The notes beneath the pieces are model-generated. The model was given only the letters and a program-made list of their open reading frames with translations, ran no database searches and was not told the origin of the DNA. Below, one piece after another: positions 23,691 through 37,230 of a stretch of DNA of 64,000 nucleotides (its first letter is position 1; every line of letters begins with the position of its first letter). The stretch lies in NCBI RefSeq assembly GCF_024586455.1, contig NC_065923.1, positions 67,119,076-67,183,075 of the forward strand, in the 5' to 3' direction. The DNA is from Bactrocera neohumeralis. Taxonomy: Eukaryota; Arthropoda; Insecta; Diptera; Tephritidae. The position numbers were made by a program, and so were the translations under genes.

Positions 23691-25026
23691 CATTTTTTGG
23701 ATTACATAAATATTTTAAGTTATTGTTAACAATATATATGGCTTTTCCTTAAAGTTAAAGAAACTTACGTACAAAAGTATTATCCTGTATTTTCGTTCTT
23801 TAAACAACATAAAATTTATCTATATCTACAGCCTTGACTTCAGATCTAGGATGAAATTGACGAAATCGGTCTCTATATTATATGACAGAACAGCAATATT
23901 TACGATTATTTATGTTTGTTGGGATTCAAGCTTGGGAAATTCTGGAATCTTTATGGGAAAAAAAATTTACTTCAGCTATCTTTTAGACTATACAGCCTAC
24001 TTCTATATGATTTCAGTTCTAAGCCAGTAAAGGAATTAGTATTTGACTTCAGTCCACGATTTTGATGCCAGTACTCTTGGTTTATAGATAAATATAGATC
24101 GATGAAGCTACAAGTAGGTAGATAGGCTTGAACTTTGATATATAGGCTAGGTAGAGAGCGGTCAGATTTTATTCAAAAAATTGGAAAATATCCCTTTGTC
24201 CCTAGTTCTCCTGCCATCTAAAATGCGCTTTTTCCAGATATCGAAATTACAATGCATTACAGAAATTAACATCACAGCACTTCTTATTTGCAACAACTAT
24301 TAAAAAAGAGTAAAAAATATTTTTACAGAAAAAATACATGCATATATTAATATATACATTAATGGTAGAATTTGACGCAGACTGATCCATATAAACGGCG
24401 GGTCCATAAATTTTTTTTGTTTCAATTAGTGCGAGCTTGGCAGCTATTTGTTTGTGACGCTTCGTGTTTGGCTAAATATCAATAACAATCTAGTTCGATT
24501 ATGGTTTAATTTGGTATAAAAAACCAGTCTAAGTTAAATTTGGTCTTGAGTGTATGTGTAGGAAGTGCGTATTAATGCCTTTCGACAGTTGGAAGACCGT
24601 CCCTGAACGGCTAAGAGACATATTAGAAAGCTTTTCGGTTTGAAATGGCCTGCCCAAGAACCCGCTTTCAATAAAAAACACAAAAAAGGCAGTTTCATAA
24701 TAAATTATTACTAACTCTATTGTATATATTTAGTACGAAATTATTAAAAATGTGTGCTCAATTTTAAATATCAAGAAAAACTTCTAAGTGAAAATATTTG
24801 AACACAATGAATGACATATTGCCTATCCTTATGAATATTAAAGAATAGATATTGGTATTCATCCTTCAAGATAAAAACTAAACTACTTGCAATATTTTGC
24901 AACTTCCACCCCAATTTGCATAGAAATCTAGAAACAATCAATCAATTTATTTACTAAGAGCAATTTACTAACGATTCTGTCAAAAATCAAGATATTATAC
25001 ATACATATATGAATAGATGCACATTA
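23691..25026. other. AT-rich spacer
   Basis: No gene supported. The stretch at 23820-24170 has a few words reminiscent of family B (GACGAAATCGG), but the match is too weak to call. Confidence 0.35.
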
Positions 25027-25119
25027 GGGTGCTTCCCAAAGAAATTCGAATTTTTTCAACTCTTCAAACTTCAAAAGAAATGTTGAAAAAGTAAATGAAA
25101 AGTGGTTTTTGAAGTACCC
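25027..25119. mobile_element. small MITE-like palindromic element
   Basis: A 93-bp segment begins with GGGTGCTTC and ends with GAAGTACCC, which are inverted copies of each other with one mismatch, and it is flanked on both sides by TA. An inner pair (TTTTTTCAAC and GTTGAAAAAG) is also inverted. TA flanks and short inverted ends fit a Tc1/mariner-type MITE. Its left end resembles that of the 453-bp MITE at 40274 (GAGTGATTC), both being preceded by CATTA. Confidence 0.5.
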
Positions 25120-28100
25120 TAAAGTAGTTTCATTTTGTGGCAGCCACCAAATAATTTATACGAGTACATCATTCTGTGAACACACAACAATTTGTAAGCT
25201 ATGCATCATATTTTACTAATATCTATATTTTATTATGTGATACTAATTTAAAATACAAATAAGTAACAACAAATTGTAAGAAAAGCCGACACATCATAAA
25301 TACCAAAAAACCACTCATACGCCATGTTTGACCAGAGTGAACACAGCCAAAAATAATAAATCGACTCATTTCTCATGGCAAGCAGCGAACTATGAGTCAA
25401 TATTTGTCAATGAAATATGGTTGCGTTGAATGTTCCTAAAATTTTATGTAGATTAATGGTCACTTAAGTCGCTAACAATTGAAAAAGAAATATATTTTGA
25501 GTAAATAAATTTGTTTGCTTTGACGCCGAGCAGCTGTTTGGCTACATAGCTATCAGTAAAGATTGATGATTCTTTATGTGGTTTGAGAAGAATATGTGAG
25601 ATCACATCTTCTTGCCATGATCGAATTAAAGGGGTCATGTCATGTGAATATCCTTCGATTTAATATTGGTTTGCGCTTTTTGAGTGCACACTGAAGTTAT
25701 TGTAATAGAATAATAATGAATTGTGATAAATTTTGAAATTTGATTGGAAATTGAACCAATTATTAAAACTTTTTAGTTATAAGAATGCTTATTTTGTGAA
25801 GCAGCGTCATTAGTTAGTAAAAGTATATCAAAGTCTTAATATAAAATATTTAATTTCAAATGCAAAAAGTTGAAATATGCAAAAAATAGAAAATAAAATA
25901 TTAAAATATTAATGCTTTAGTTACTTAATCATTATGCACTTATCAATTTTTAATGAAATGGTGGCGAAAAGTTTGTAGAGATTAAAGCATTTTTTTAATA
26001 AATTTTCTATCTAAATTTTTAAAATAAATATTATTATTTTTTGAAGAAATTAGGTTTTTGATGGCAAGCAAGTTTAAAGCATATCAGAGGAGGTTGGTTT
26101 GATATTAAGTTGGGCCGATATACCCTTGATTATTTATTGCTGTTACCTAAAGCTAGAATTACAATACTTTTTGTTTTGTATTAGTATGTATTGGTATTCA
26201 AAATATAAAAGTTTAGGCATCTTATTTCATAACATACTTCATATTTTGTATACCAAAAAATAACATTTAATGCAATTATTTCTGTTTTTCAGTATACAAG
26301 GCTGCAGGAGCAATATTTTTGCAGTGCGATGGGTTTTTTTGTTGTCTTAGATATCTATGAACTAACTGATATATATACTATTTTATATATGTAATTCAAC
26401 TTCTTTTTACTGAAATATGTAAAAAAAGTTAATTGGCTCAAAAAATTATATCATGAAAAATCTATTTTTTTGAAATTAAAAAAATATAAATACAATTATG
26501 TTTTTCAAACTAAAAATAAAAAAAATTGAAACCTTAAAAAGTCATAAAAATATTATAAGCATTTATTTTATTATCCTAGCATTCCATATATACTCAAATA
26601 AATCAAATTTTAAAAATTCAATAAACAAATTTTTAATTTGGCAGTATTATTTTCTAACGAGCTCAACTAAATATAGTGCCATATTTCCTGACGCATTTTA
26701 CCAATACCATTCGCAGTTAAAACAACACATATATTAATAAATTTAAATATATAATTTTGTTTTGTTCAATTCACCACTAAATTGTAGTGAATTTGCTATT
26801 ATGACTGGTGATTTATGAATAATATTTTTTGAAAATTTTCTAAAACTTCTACATTTAGTAAAATACAATTTTATTTATGAATAAATAGCAGTAAATAATT
26901 TTAGCAACCATAATTATGCCGTGCTACTGCGCTGCAGCTCATTAATTAACCGCTCAACAGTGCGTATGAGTGATCAAAATGCAATAATAGAATGCTAAGA
27001 GCGTGTTGATAATCGGAACCGAACTAGCAAAGCGAAATACTACGTGAGAGCTACCAGTGGAGAGTGTGCATAATTTGCGTAAAAGTCACCAAACCGCTGC
27101 AGCAACTACTGCATAAATTGCAGTAGGCCTGCGCCTATAAAATAGCCAACGCGGCGTATGCGTGACGAGATGGAAAATCATGCGCCAATATTTGACAAAA
27201 AATAAAGAGATTCTAAATAAATTGTGACCACGAAAATGCTACATAAATTTGCAAAGCTATATAAAATGTGTTGTTTTAGCTGCGAACGGTGGTGGTAATA
27301 TGTGCACATGGCGTATGCGTTATGTTTATTTAATATGCGTGGGAAATATGGCTGTGGTCAACCTATTTAATTATCATGAATTTAAATTTGATACGTATGT
27401 ATGTGGTCAGGTCTATTGGCGTTCTTTTTGAAATATCTCTAAGAATTATCACTTCAAAGAAACAACAAAATTAAATTTTAAAGTTTTAAAATTTTTGTAT
27501 TCAAAAATTAAAAAAATATATAAATTGTAAAAAAAAAAACAAATATTGCACATAAATATTTTCAAAATTTAATTTACATTTAAAAGCAAATATTTTTTAA
27601 CATAATTTTGAAGATAAATGCTTTTTGTAATCTTTTAAAACGCAATTTTGAAAAAAACTTTTTCGATAAATGAATTCGCATTAGACAAATTTAGAAATAT
27701 AATATTAAAATTAAAAGTCTATATTTTTTTTAATTTAAAATTCAAAAATTATAATTTTCAAAATCAAAAAAAAAAAATTAAAATTTTCACTTGAAATTAA
27801 CTATTTGATAAATGTTTAAGGTGCTTTTATAAAATAGCTTTCCATGTAGACTTTTTCAAATTATTGAAAAATATGTTAAATGCACTTATTTAAAAATTAG
27901 CTAAAATAAATGTGTGACGAGCCACAATATATTATAATACTATATTTCAACTTTTAATACAACATGGCAACATCATGTCAGCAAGCCAGCTGCTCCTGGC
28001 TTACAAGCAACGCTGAAACGAATACAACACAAAACGAAACAACGAATACATAGTTAACCGTTAGGCTTGAGGACGCCCGCTATTATTACTATATAGGACT

Positions 28101-29879
28101 ACACATCATACGATCAACTCTCTTCTCCTGCTGAAAGCCATCGTGTGCGCATCGTACACTGCAAAAACTATTAAAAATTTTTAATATATATCATCAGAAA
28201 TTGAAAAAAAAAATACAATTACAAAATTTATATTTTAAAAATTTACAGTTCAAAAATAAAAAGTAATATAGTTAAAACAGCTATGTATGCAAAATTTAAA
28301 ACTCAAAAAAAAAAAAAATTATATTTTAATAAGAAAAATTTAAATCTTTAAAAATAAATGATATTTAAAAATTTAATTTAAAAAAAATTTTAAAAGTTAA
28401 TGGCAAAATGCACACTTAAGAAAATTAATAATCGAAACATTTTGTTTTTTTTTTATTATCCTTAACTCCGCATCACCTGCGATTTGTGTCCGTTAACACA
28501 TGCGCCACTAACCTGCAAAACTATTTCTCGCGTGTGTGCATGCAATGCGCCAGTTTTGAAATTCTATGCATTGATATTGAATGCGACAACGCACAGCAGC
28601 TGTTTGAGGAGTGTGGAGGGCAGTAAATTTATATTTACATAGCTAAACTTCGCGATAGGCCTGACTACAGAAAAATACTGCAATAAAATGCAAATATGTA
28701 TATGCTTGCAGCCATCTGCGCATTGCAGTGTTATGCCACAACTACGCAGAAATACATTCACAAACATATGCATTCGTATAGTCAATCAGTCAGACATGTG
28801 GTAATTTGGCAAAATTAAGCGCTCGTATATTCGCAACGGCTGTAGTTATTCATCATTGCCACTCCAATGGTTCAATAGAGCGCTGATAGACCCCGTTGCT
28901 TGTTCGCTCGCGCGTGGTATAGGGTGCGCAAAGCCGTAATGAACACATAAACATCTGGTTAACCGCGTGTGCAGCCATCACACAGGCATTCATATGCATA
29001 TGCAAATTTACTGTTATATGAGTATTTAACTGCTATTAGGGCTTTGCTTATTGATTGACACATATATTGACATATATACGTACATATGAATGTTATCAGA
29101 GAGCAGAAATAAATTTCAATGAAATTACGTGAAATATTCCTTAATTGACCACACAAACAAATATGATGGGAGAATTGAAAGTCACATGAAAAATATGTTG
29201 CAGAACCGATAGGGAATGGATCATTATGCTATATCCCTTTGCAATTTCTGAAGACATCTAGAACGTTAAGCAATTTAGGTCTTTCCTTACATGTAGCGTT
29301 TCTAACTATCCACTGTCAAAGTAACAACCAGAAAATGGGGTTAGTAAACTCACCGAATACCAATTACTGAGGTTGTATGGACGTTGACCAGTTCGACATA
29401 TCTTTCTTGGCAATCTTCTCTTTGCCAGACTAATGGTTTTTGATGTGACCTCAAGATGCTTCGTTACGTCAAGACAGTTTAATACATCTTCTGGTATAAT
29501 CTTTCGCAGCGAGGCCTCTATCGGTACTTACTGTAGATGTGCAAAAATTACAGTAGGTGGCATTACAATCGTATATGGAACGCTCGACTTGTCTCATATT
29601 CGTCATGCATATTAACAAAGAAAAATTGCTGAACGTCCATCTCGGTATCTTAAATTGAGGCTTAAAACTATTGGTGAAGCATGCGAATATTTTCATTAAG
29701 TAGATCGGTCAACGACGATGGATTTCCGTATTTATTGCATTAGGACACTATTCTAGTTTGAAGAATTTAAAAATATTTTAGCTATTTCGCTCCAAAAATA
29801 TTTTATATAATATTGTATTCAATTGAGTAATAATTAAGATGATTTTAAATTATTAACTGACGGTATATCTAATCTGTTT
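25120..29879. other. very AT-rich spacer
   Basis: No gene supported. The stretch from about 25680 to 28450 is extremely AT-rich, with long runs of A and T. Patches with more GC lie at about 26920-27160 and 28480-28970 and look single-copy. Minus frames such as 28564-28785 and 29469-29696 have no recognised domain. Confidence 0.4.
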
Positions 29880-30350
29880 AACGGAGTACAATTAGTTAAT
29901 TGAGTGAAACAAATTGTGCTAAATCAACTAATTGAGTTCAAGTAGTTAATTGAGTGAAATTAGCCAATTATTAATTAATTTAATTCAATTAGTTAGTTCA
30001 GTGAAATTAGATAATTAAGCTCAATTAGTTGATTTTACTTAATTAGAAAATTACTAGTTGTTGTTTTAATAAAATAGCTTTTCGATTCGTAAGTTGGATT
30101 AAGTTTTTCAATATATAATTGAGCTCTATTAGCTTATTTAGTTCAGTTAACTAATTGAGTACAATTATGTTACGTATTTCTGAAATTGACATAATTCAAT
30201 CAATTAATTGAGTGAAATTAGCTAATTGAGTCCAATTTATTAATTGAACTTGACTTAAAAAAGTTCAATTTATTATTATAATTGAACGATTGCTTAAATA
30301 AGAATTTACTAATTGATTTATAATAACTAATTAAAAGTGCAATTAACTGA
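29880..30350. repeat. AATTGA/TCAATT-rich degenerate short-period tract
   Basis: Words such as AGTTAATTGAGTGAAATTAG, CTAATTGAGT and TCAATTAGTT recur many times over 470 bp, often about 20-25 bp apart and on both strands. The unit is itself partly palindromic (CAATTAGTTAATTG). This looks like a decayed minisatellite with a unit near 22 bp. Its exact period needs a dot plot. Confidence 0.55.
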
Positions 30351-31684
30351 TTGTATGTAATAAGAAAATGAAATAAAATTAAATAAAGTAAAGATTCCAT
30401 ACATATTTACGGTAACTTTATGCAAAAACAAAGTCTGCTTTAAAAAAATATCATTAAAAGAAATTAAAAAAAAATTATTATGTATTACCCAATGTTCTAA
30501 GATTTCAACAATTACCAAAATTGCCAAATCAATCTACATTGGGGGTTAGGTTAGAGTGCTGATCGTACCATACAAATTAATGCAAGATTCCATTTGGGTA
30601 GCTTTGTAAGCTACTTTTTTGTGATTACCAGATGTTTTTCCAATAAATTTTCTCAAATAATTTAATCTTTTTGGAAAAATTTGAGGTATTGTCGCAATTT
30701 CACCAATAGTTGGGTGAGTAACGAAAATCTACCGCCGTGCCAGTATATCTTTCCATTATCGCAAAATTTATTAAAAGTTATTCGTGGCCACTCACACTTC
30801 AAATGCCAGGAATTTACTAGGCAAACTAATCAGAGACCTGCATTTGCTTTTTACCTATTAACTATTATTATAATTTCATTCGCCTACAGTCCGGCTGATT
30901 GCTGACATAGGAAATGAAATTCCAGCAACAAAATAAATCAACTCTGTCCACGGTATGTGTCATGCTAATTGCGCTAAGTAAATGCCAGCTGCGAAACATA
31001 CCTCCAACTGAAATCGAATAGCACATGGAAGCATAACTAATTTGTTGAATTTTTTTGTAGTTTATGAAAGCGCAAGAGAGAGAGCGTGTTAGAGTGCAAA
31101 TTGAGGTTAGAATGAAATGTTGCCATGAAAAATTGCATGTTAACGGTGCGGTTCGTTTGGGTAAAGTGCTCATTTGGTAATGCCCGAGTGCGGAAAATTA
31201 ATGCATATTTTATGAATTTTTCATTACTGTTTTGCAATTATGTGCATCTACTTTGGTACTTTTTCCTTTTGTTTTGATTTTTTATATTGCCCATAAAAAT
31301 ATTTTATGCACCAAATAAATATTTAAAATTTTTCACTGGAGAAAACAAATTTAACTAAAACCAATCCAGTTACTACCAAATCATTCAGAGGTCTTAAGAT
31401 GATTGCTTTCATTCCTTGTGAATCATAGTTTTACTATCTTTAAGTTTTGTGGCACTTACAATCTGCTGTGGCACAAAAATGAACACCGGTTAAGAACTTT
31501 CGCTTTAGATATTGATTCCAGAACTTACATATGTAAAGCCCAGATGATGGGACCTGTAGCACTTCTCTATTGTGTAAGTTGATTGATTTTGCTGCGCTTA
31601 TGAACTTTGTATATTGAGGGGTTTTCATGCTTTAAGGTTTTTTATCCACTTGTAATTTTGAAACAATCTAAATTTACTTTAAAT
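30351..31684. other. AT-rich spacer
   Basis: No gene recognised. GGGGTTAGGTTAG at about 30541-30553 and the sequence after it could be a small repeat fragment, but nothing can be matched inside the window. Confidence 0.35.
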
Positions 31685-31870
31685 GCGTTTTTCGCGAAAC
31701 GATGTTTTCAAAGTCGGCGAGGAATATTTTTCCAAAACGACGTGACCGATTGCCTTGAAATTTTCACAGAATCTTTTTAGATACATTTGTCAGGTAATGA
31801 TCGAAAGAATGAAGTTTCTGATAAATATCTCGATTTTTTAAGTCACTTTAAATTGCAAATTTTCTTGCAA
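31685..31870. repeat. possible interspersed repeat fragment
   Basis: The block TTTTCGCGAAACGATGTTTT, then CAAAGTCGGCGAGGA and GACCGATTGCCTTGAAATTT, has the style of a dispersed insect repeat that I have seen before in other contexts. There is no second copy in this window, so the call rests on memory only. Confidence 0.3.
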
Positions 31871-34800
31871 AAAAATGTTTTTTTGTTGGGAAGCCGCCAC
31901 TTTGTTTTTCATTTGATATTTCGAGTTTCTGGAAGAGATTTATTTATCCATTCTACTGAATAAATGACAAAATCTAAATAAATTATCTGAATCCATACAT
32001 ACTACCCAAAAAATTCCTAAATAAATATACATACATATATTAATGTTTGCTCATTATGCACAAAATAAATAGAAGCATAGCTTTGAGCTAAACTTAATAC
32101 TCAAATGTCGCACAATGAATATTATCTAATTTCATATGTAGTATGTGTACAACATTATTAACATTACAGCAAATATTGACCTATACTTGACTCGATGAGC
32201 ACTCACGGCACATCACAGCAAGTGACTCTCCTCCAGAGCACTAACATGTTGTCGGTGTTGTTAACAATCCTCTCTATTATTGATAAATGTCTATATGAAT
32301 GTATGTATTCATGTATGTATATGTGTGCATTTCAATAGATTCTTCAAAGATTCGAACTTTTTAGCGTTGTTGCAACTGCAATGTTTGGCTATACAATCAC
32401 TCAAGCAAGTAGTCAACCAGACACAAACATCATTACACGCAAAATCTGTGGTGTGTTTATGAAGGTGCGTGCGGGTGATGAACATATTTTTATTCGTGTA
32501 TTGTACTTATGCGTGTGGATAAGCATTTCCTCTATATAGTATATGACCAATTAAATAAGCAACATGAAAATTCTTCACACCAATGGCGGGTCCACGCAGT
32601 AGTGATGTGTCAAATTTAAGTTGTGTAAAGCATCTATAAGGTAGCTTTCTAAGACTGGTCGCCTTCCCATGTTGCAGCCTGGATTACACAAGATGACCTG
32701 CAGTCTTTGAGTTTTTAAGACCCTAAGACTAAACATTGAAACCTGAATGATAAAGACTAAATATAGGCTTTTATTTTTTGTGTTCGGTTGGAACTAGTAG
32801 TTCAGTCATTCCGTCACATGAGTGGTTGGCTGGCGAGCTAAAGCGGCCGTCGTCTCGTTAAATCTCTGGTTGATCTTAGGGTATATACCTTAAAGTCATC
32901 ACTAAGTTTATGTATTAGGTTTATATTCAGATGGCAGAGAAGACCCAGCTATCTTCATAGTGGGTTCGGAAATTCCACAAAACGCTAAGGCATTCGATAG
33001 GAAAGTGAAGTCGAATCGTCGAGTGGCAGACAAAATTAAAAAATACTGCGGTTCAGAGGGAGTCCAGTGAGATCACTTATAGCTTCTTCAAAGCATTGAA
33101 GATAACAGCGCTTCTGATTTCTAACTAAACAAGTAATACTTCAAAGCAGCCGGGACTGCAAACAACTTGGACAACTCGAACTGGACGAAGACGTTAAATT
33201 AAATTTTAATAAACTTAATATACTCGGTGTCACCCCGTGTAGTCATCACTCCACTAAACTATAGAGAGGCAAAGAATGTCTTCAAAATGAGGACGCTGAA
33301 TAAGAAAAAGAGAGAATATCAATAAATATGCTGTATAGTTCCTGATTAGATTTCCAGCAACATGAGTCGAGGTCTAGCGACAAAATTTAAGAAAAAAGAC
33401 ATATGTATAAAAATTTTATTAACAAACATTAGTATCTTCTGCAATCACTTCTCCATGCTGCCTTGGAAATCAAGAGGTTTCATAAGCATATTCTCTAAAT
33501 TCCGCTTAACGGTTAAAACCGAGTTAGTATTTGTGGCATGGATATTGCAATAGACTGTATGCTACGAATGCGAGCATGTTCTCTCTGACATTTTCCTCTA
33601 CTTTTTCCAGGAACTAACGACCACTTTGAAGACAAGTCAATACACAAGTTTTATAATCAAAATATCGAAAACGATATGTCGGATTTCTAGAGCATAAGTG
33701 TTCCTAAGTTATACAGACATCCACATTTTCAAAGTCTGTCACAAAATTCCCTCATATAATTCATACTAGAAACTTTTGTCCAAAGTATCAAAGTAGAAAA
33801 CAACACACAGCAGAACTTCCACTTGATATACCAGTACTACATAACAATCACTTGTGGCAATATCACTTGCTCACTTGCCACACTACTGTTTCACTTACAT
33901 GTTGCATGCCACTAGCGCCACAAACCGCAAAACGTTCACGAAATTAAAAGTTTTCAAACGGAAAAACTCAAAAAGCGCACCATATTCATATGTTTACAAG
34001 GAACATAAAGCCAAATATGAGAGATAGAATGTATATAAAAGAGTAAATACATAGTTGCGTGTAGCATAACGTTAACGAGTATAAGTTATTGTGGCCATAT
34101 GAGACGAATGCGTGGCGATTGCGTTGGCTATAAAATTGCAATAAAAACTTTGTTTTAACAAGCGACGGAGCAACAGAGAACACAAATTGTTGCAACATAC
34201 CATACATAACATACATGTAATTGAGCAGGTTGTTATTTAGAAAATCTTCTGAAAAGAATAGTGTAGAATAGCTCATCAAATATAAAAGGCTCAGTCTATG
34301 CTGGGCGTAACGCTGTTGATATTGATCCACTATAAACTCTCCTACCTAAACACCTTACATAACTCCGCTAAATAATTCAATTCAGTTTGCTTTTGTTAAA
34401 AAAAACTACAAATGATGAAGCTAAAGCCAAAAAAAAATTCAATCACTTTTCATTCGCTGCACACGCCTCACTTCTTCGGCAAACTATTTTTCTTATGCCA
34501 AACATTTTCATTTCTTTTTAGAAATTCACACCGCTGCGTCCACATCTGATTCAGTTTTAGTGCTGGCGTGTCATCGCACACGAATGGCTCTTTGAAAAGT
34601 TTTCCATTTATCAAAGCTAGTGCCGCAAAAGCGTTCTATACGTTTGTGTGTATGTATGGAGGGAAGAAACTAGTTTTATATCAGAATGAATGCATAGAAA
34701 AGCTGGAAACACGTTGCTCATACGGCGTGGCGCACATGTTTGTTATTAAAGACACTTGTTGGGTCATTGATGGTGGAATATTAAATTTGAATTGCGGAAG

Positions 34801-35085
34801 TTTATTAAAAAGTGAATACAAGTCATGAATTTAATTTAATTTAAAATTGACAGCAGTGAAATGGCCTATGCTAGCAATCAGTAAGTTAACTTGTTGTTTT
34901 TCAAGGCAAGGCATTGTCCTAAACTTTTTGAAGAACTGTATTACACAGACGTTAGCCTCAACGCCAGCGAATTATTAAATTTTTTTTAGTTAAAACATTT
35001 TCTTACATTTAGTATGAATCTTTATGAAGCAAAAACCTACAAAAAGATGGTTCCATGGTAAAATATCTTTTTACGATACCTTGTC
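31871..35085. other. spacer without recognised gene
   Basis: No gene supported. At about 32925-33070 an open stretch without start codon reads REDPAIFIVGSEIPQNAKAF and continues for some 20 residues more. It looks somewhat coding but matches nothing I know. The remainder is AT-rich. Confidence 0.35.
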
Positions 35086-35738
35086 AAAACAAAACAAAAC
35101 AAAACAAAACAAAACAAAACAAAACAAAACAAAACAAAACAAAACAAAACAAAACAAAACAAAACAAAACAAAACAAAACAAAACAAAACAAAACAAAAC
35201 AAAACAAAACAAAACAAAACAAAACAAAACAAAACAAAACAAAACAAAACAAAACAAAACAAAACAAAACAAAACAAAACAAAACAAAACAAAACAAAAC
35301 AAAACAAAACAAAACAAAACAAAACAAAACAAAACAAAACAAAACAAAACAAAACAAAACAAAACAAAACAAAACAAAACAAAACAAAACAAAACAAAAC
35401 AAAACAAAACAAAACAAAACAAAACAAAACAAAACAAAACAAAACAAAACAAAACAAAACAAAACAAAACAAAACAAAACAAAACAAAACAAAACAAAAC
35501 AAAACAAAACAAAACAAAACAAAACAAAACAAAACAAAACAAAACAAAACAAAACAAAACAAAACAAAACAAAACAAAACAAAACAAAACAAAACAAAAC
35601 AAAACAAAACAAAACAAAACAAAACAAAACAAAACAAAACAAAACAAAACAAAACAAAACAAAACAAAACAAAACAAAACAAAACAAAACAAAACAAAAC
35701 AAAACAAAACAAAACAAAACAAAACAAAACAAAACAAA
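35086..35738 (+). repeat. perfect (AAAAC)n pentanucleotide array, ~130 units
   Basis: 653 bp of AAAAC repeated without a visible error. The 15-base super-period AAA-ACA-AAA-CAA-AAC lacks stop codons in all three forward frames (K-T-K-Q-N) and in the reverse frames (V-L-F-C-F). This creates several 200+ codon open frames that are artefacts of the repeat. The purity points to recent expansion. The stated length depends on the sequencing and assembly of a difficult repeat. Confidence 0.98.
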
Positions 35739-36907
35739 GTTCCTTTCTGCAACCAAACTAATTTTCGTTGCTAAAATGTTTTGGAAAACCAGCAAAATAT
35801 ACAAAAACAAAACAACAACCAAAATGACTCAATGGTTGCATCAGTTTTCAATTCCGCAATATTTTCGCAACGCCCAACACCACAGATAGCAAGCGCATTA
35901 CAATAAGAAAGATAAAGTCCACGACTCCAACAAAGTTCTAGCGGTACTCAGTATTCACCACTTACCCCCTATGCTAACTTCCGCTGTTATATCAAATCAA
36001 ATAGCACACGCTATTCTCTCACCGTCTAACTGAATTTCTTATCGTGCAATGCTTTCAACAGTACAAATAACGAGCAATGGTGACGATGTCACGAAGACAT
36101 GTGCAGTCATAGATACAGTTATATGAGCATTTATACGCTCAGGTACCATTATGTGCAGATGTACCATATGCTATGTAGATACAGACGGCTGAATGCATTA
36201 GGCCAACAACTTCGCGATCATGTGGCACAATTGAAACGTTTCTTAAAGCGCGGTGCGGTTAGCGTTCAACATCCCGCTTGCTTTGTTATGCAGCACATCA
36301 CGCCGCCGAACCTTAACATTGCTCACAGCCCAGCCGCATCCACACTCTGCTGTCTTCTTCTGTATACGCGCTCGTTGCAAGCGGCTTGATACTGAGTTTA
36401 CCAGCGTGTTGCAAGCGGTTCCAGTGTGTTTGTATGTAGTTAGAACCTGCTGTGGGCCATGACAGTGTCGCCAATGCGCACGTCCACACGTGTTTTCGCT
36501 TAGCCACTGTTTAATGGTCACATTAAAATTCCTGGATGACTTTGGTAAGCAGTTGGCGTGTTAGGGGAGGCGCAGTTGCAGCAAGACTTTCGCATATTGT
36601 TAAAGTCGCCTGAGGCGTGCGTGGTCTACCAGCCATGTCGCCAACTTTTTCTTGAGTTAAGTGACTTTTTGCTGTTCGTTGACTTCTTTCACTGCTCTGT
36701 TGTACCTCGAGAGTGAGAGAAATTCCCATTTCAGCGCTCACCCGCTTGCTTTGCTTGTTCGATATTCTCGGTGGTGCCCCTGCTATCAACGTTCACATTT
36801 TCAAAAAATTTCTTTCAAACAAAATGATAAAATGAACAAACTATTTGATAGCAAATAGTAAAAAAAAGTTAGGAAGAAAACGAACAGCAAAAAAATGCAA
36901 AGCAAGG
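35739..36907. other. GC-richer spacer without recognised gene
   Basis: The stretch 36060-36790 is less AT-rich and carries overlapping frames on both strands (36099-36389 plus, 36243-36521 minus, 36523-36789 minus). None has a recognised domain. Regulatory or conserved non-coding DNA is one possibility. Confidence 0.35.
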
Positions 36908-37230
36908 AAAAACGTCGACTTTGGCTTTACTAAAGTCATAATACCTTTCACAAATTAATTTCTCATAGTACAAAGATATAAAAAGATCTCGATTTTAGTC
37001 GACCACTTCGTATGACAGCTATATTTTATAAAGATCCGATATAAGCGATTCCCACAAATAAACTTGTGGGACTAGTTCGCAAATATACAGACAGATCAAG
37101 GAACAGACAGACATGACAGAATCGCTTCTTTTCGTCACGCTTATATATTGTTGTATGTATATATTCAATATTTCCTTCTGAGTGTAACAAACTCCGTGGC
37201 AGACTTAATCTACCTTGTTCATGGTATAAG
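36908..37230 (+). repeat. interspersed repeat, family A, copy
   Basis: It starts with GACTTTGGCTTTACTAAAGT then ATAATACCTTTCACAAATTA, and contains GACAGCTATATTTTATAAAG, GGGACTAGTTCGCAAATATA followed by CAGACAGA, TTTCCTTCTGAGTGTAACAA and the 3' border TTGTTCATGGTATAAG. These blocks appear in the same order in the copies at 46575-47055 and 52785-53090. It is shorter than the best copy because the middle is missing. Confidence 0.65.

Noticed and set aside
23820..24170. Further copy of repeat family B
   Set aside because: Only one or two short words match and they are not in a consistent order.
35024..35822. Five open frames of 218-261 codons on both strands
   Set aside because: They are produced by the (AAAAC)n array, which has no stop codon in any forward frame or its reverse frames; the product is a five-residue repeat.
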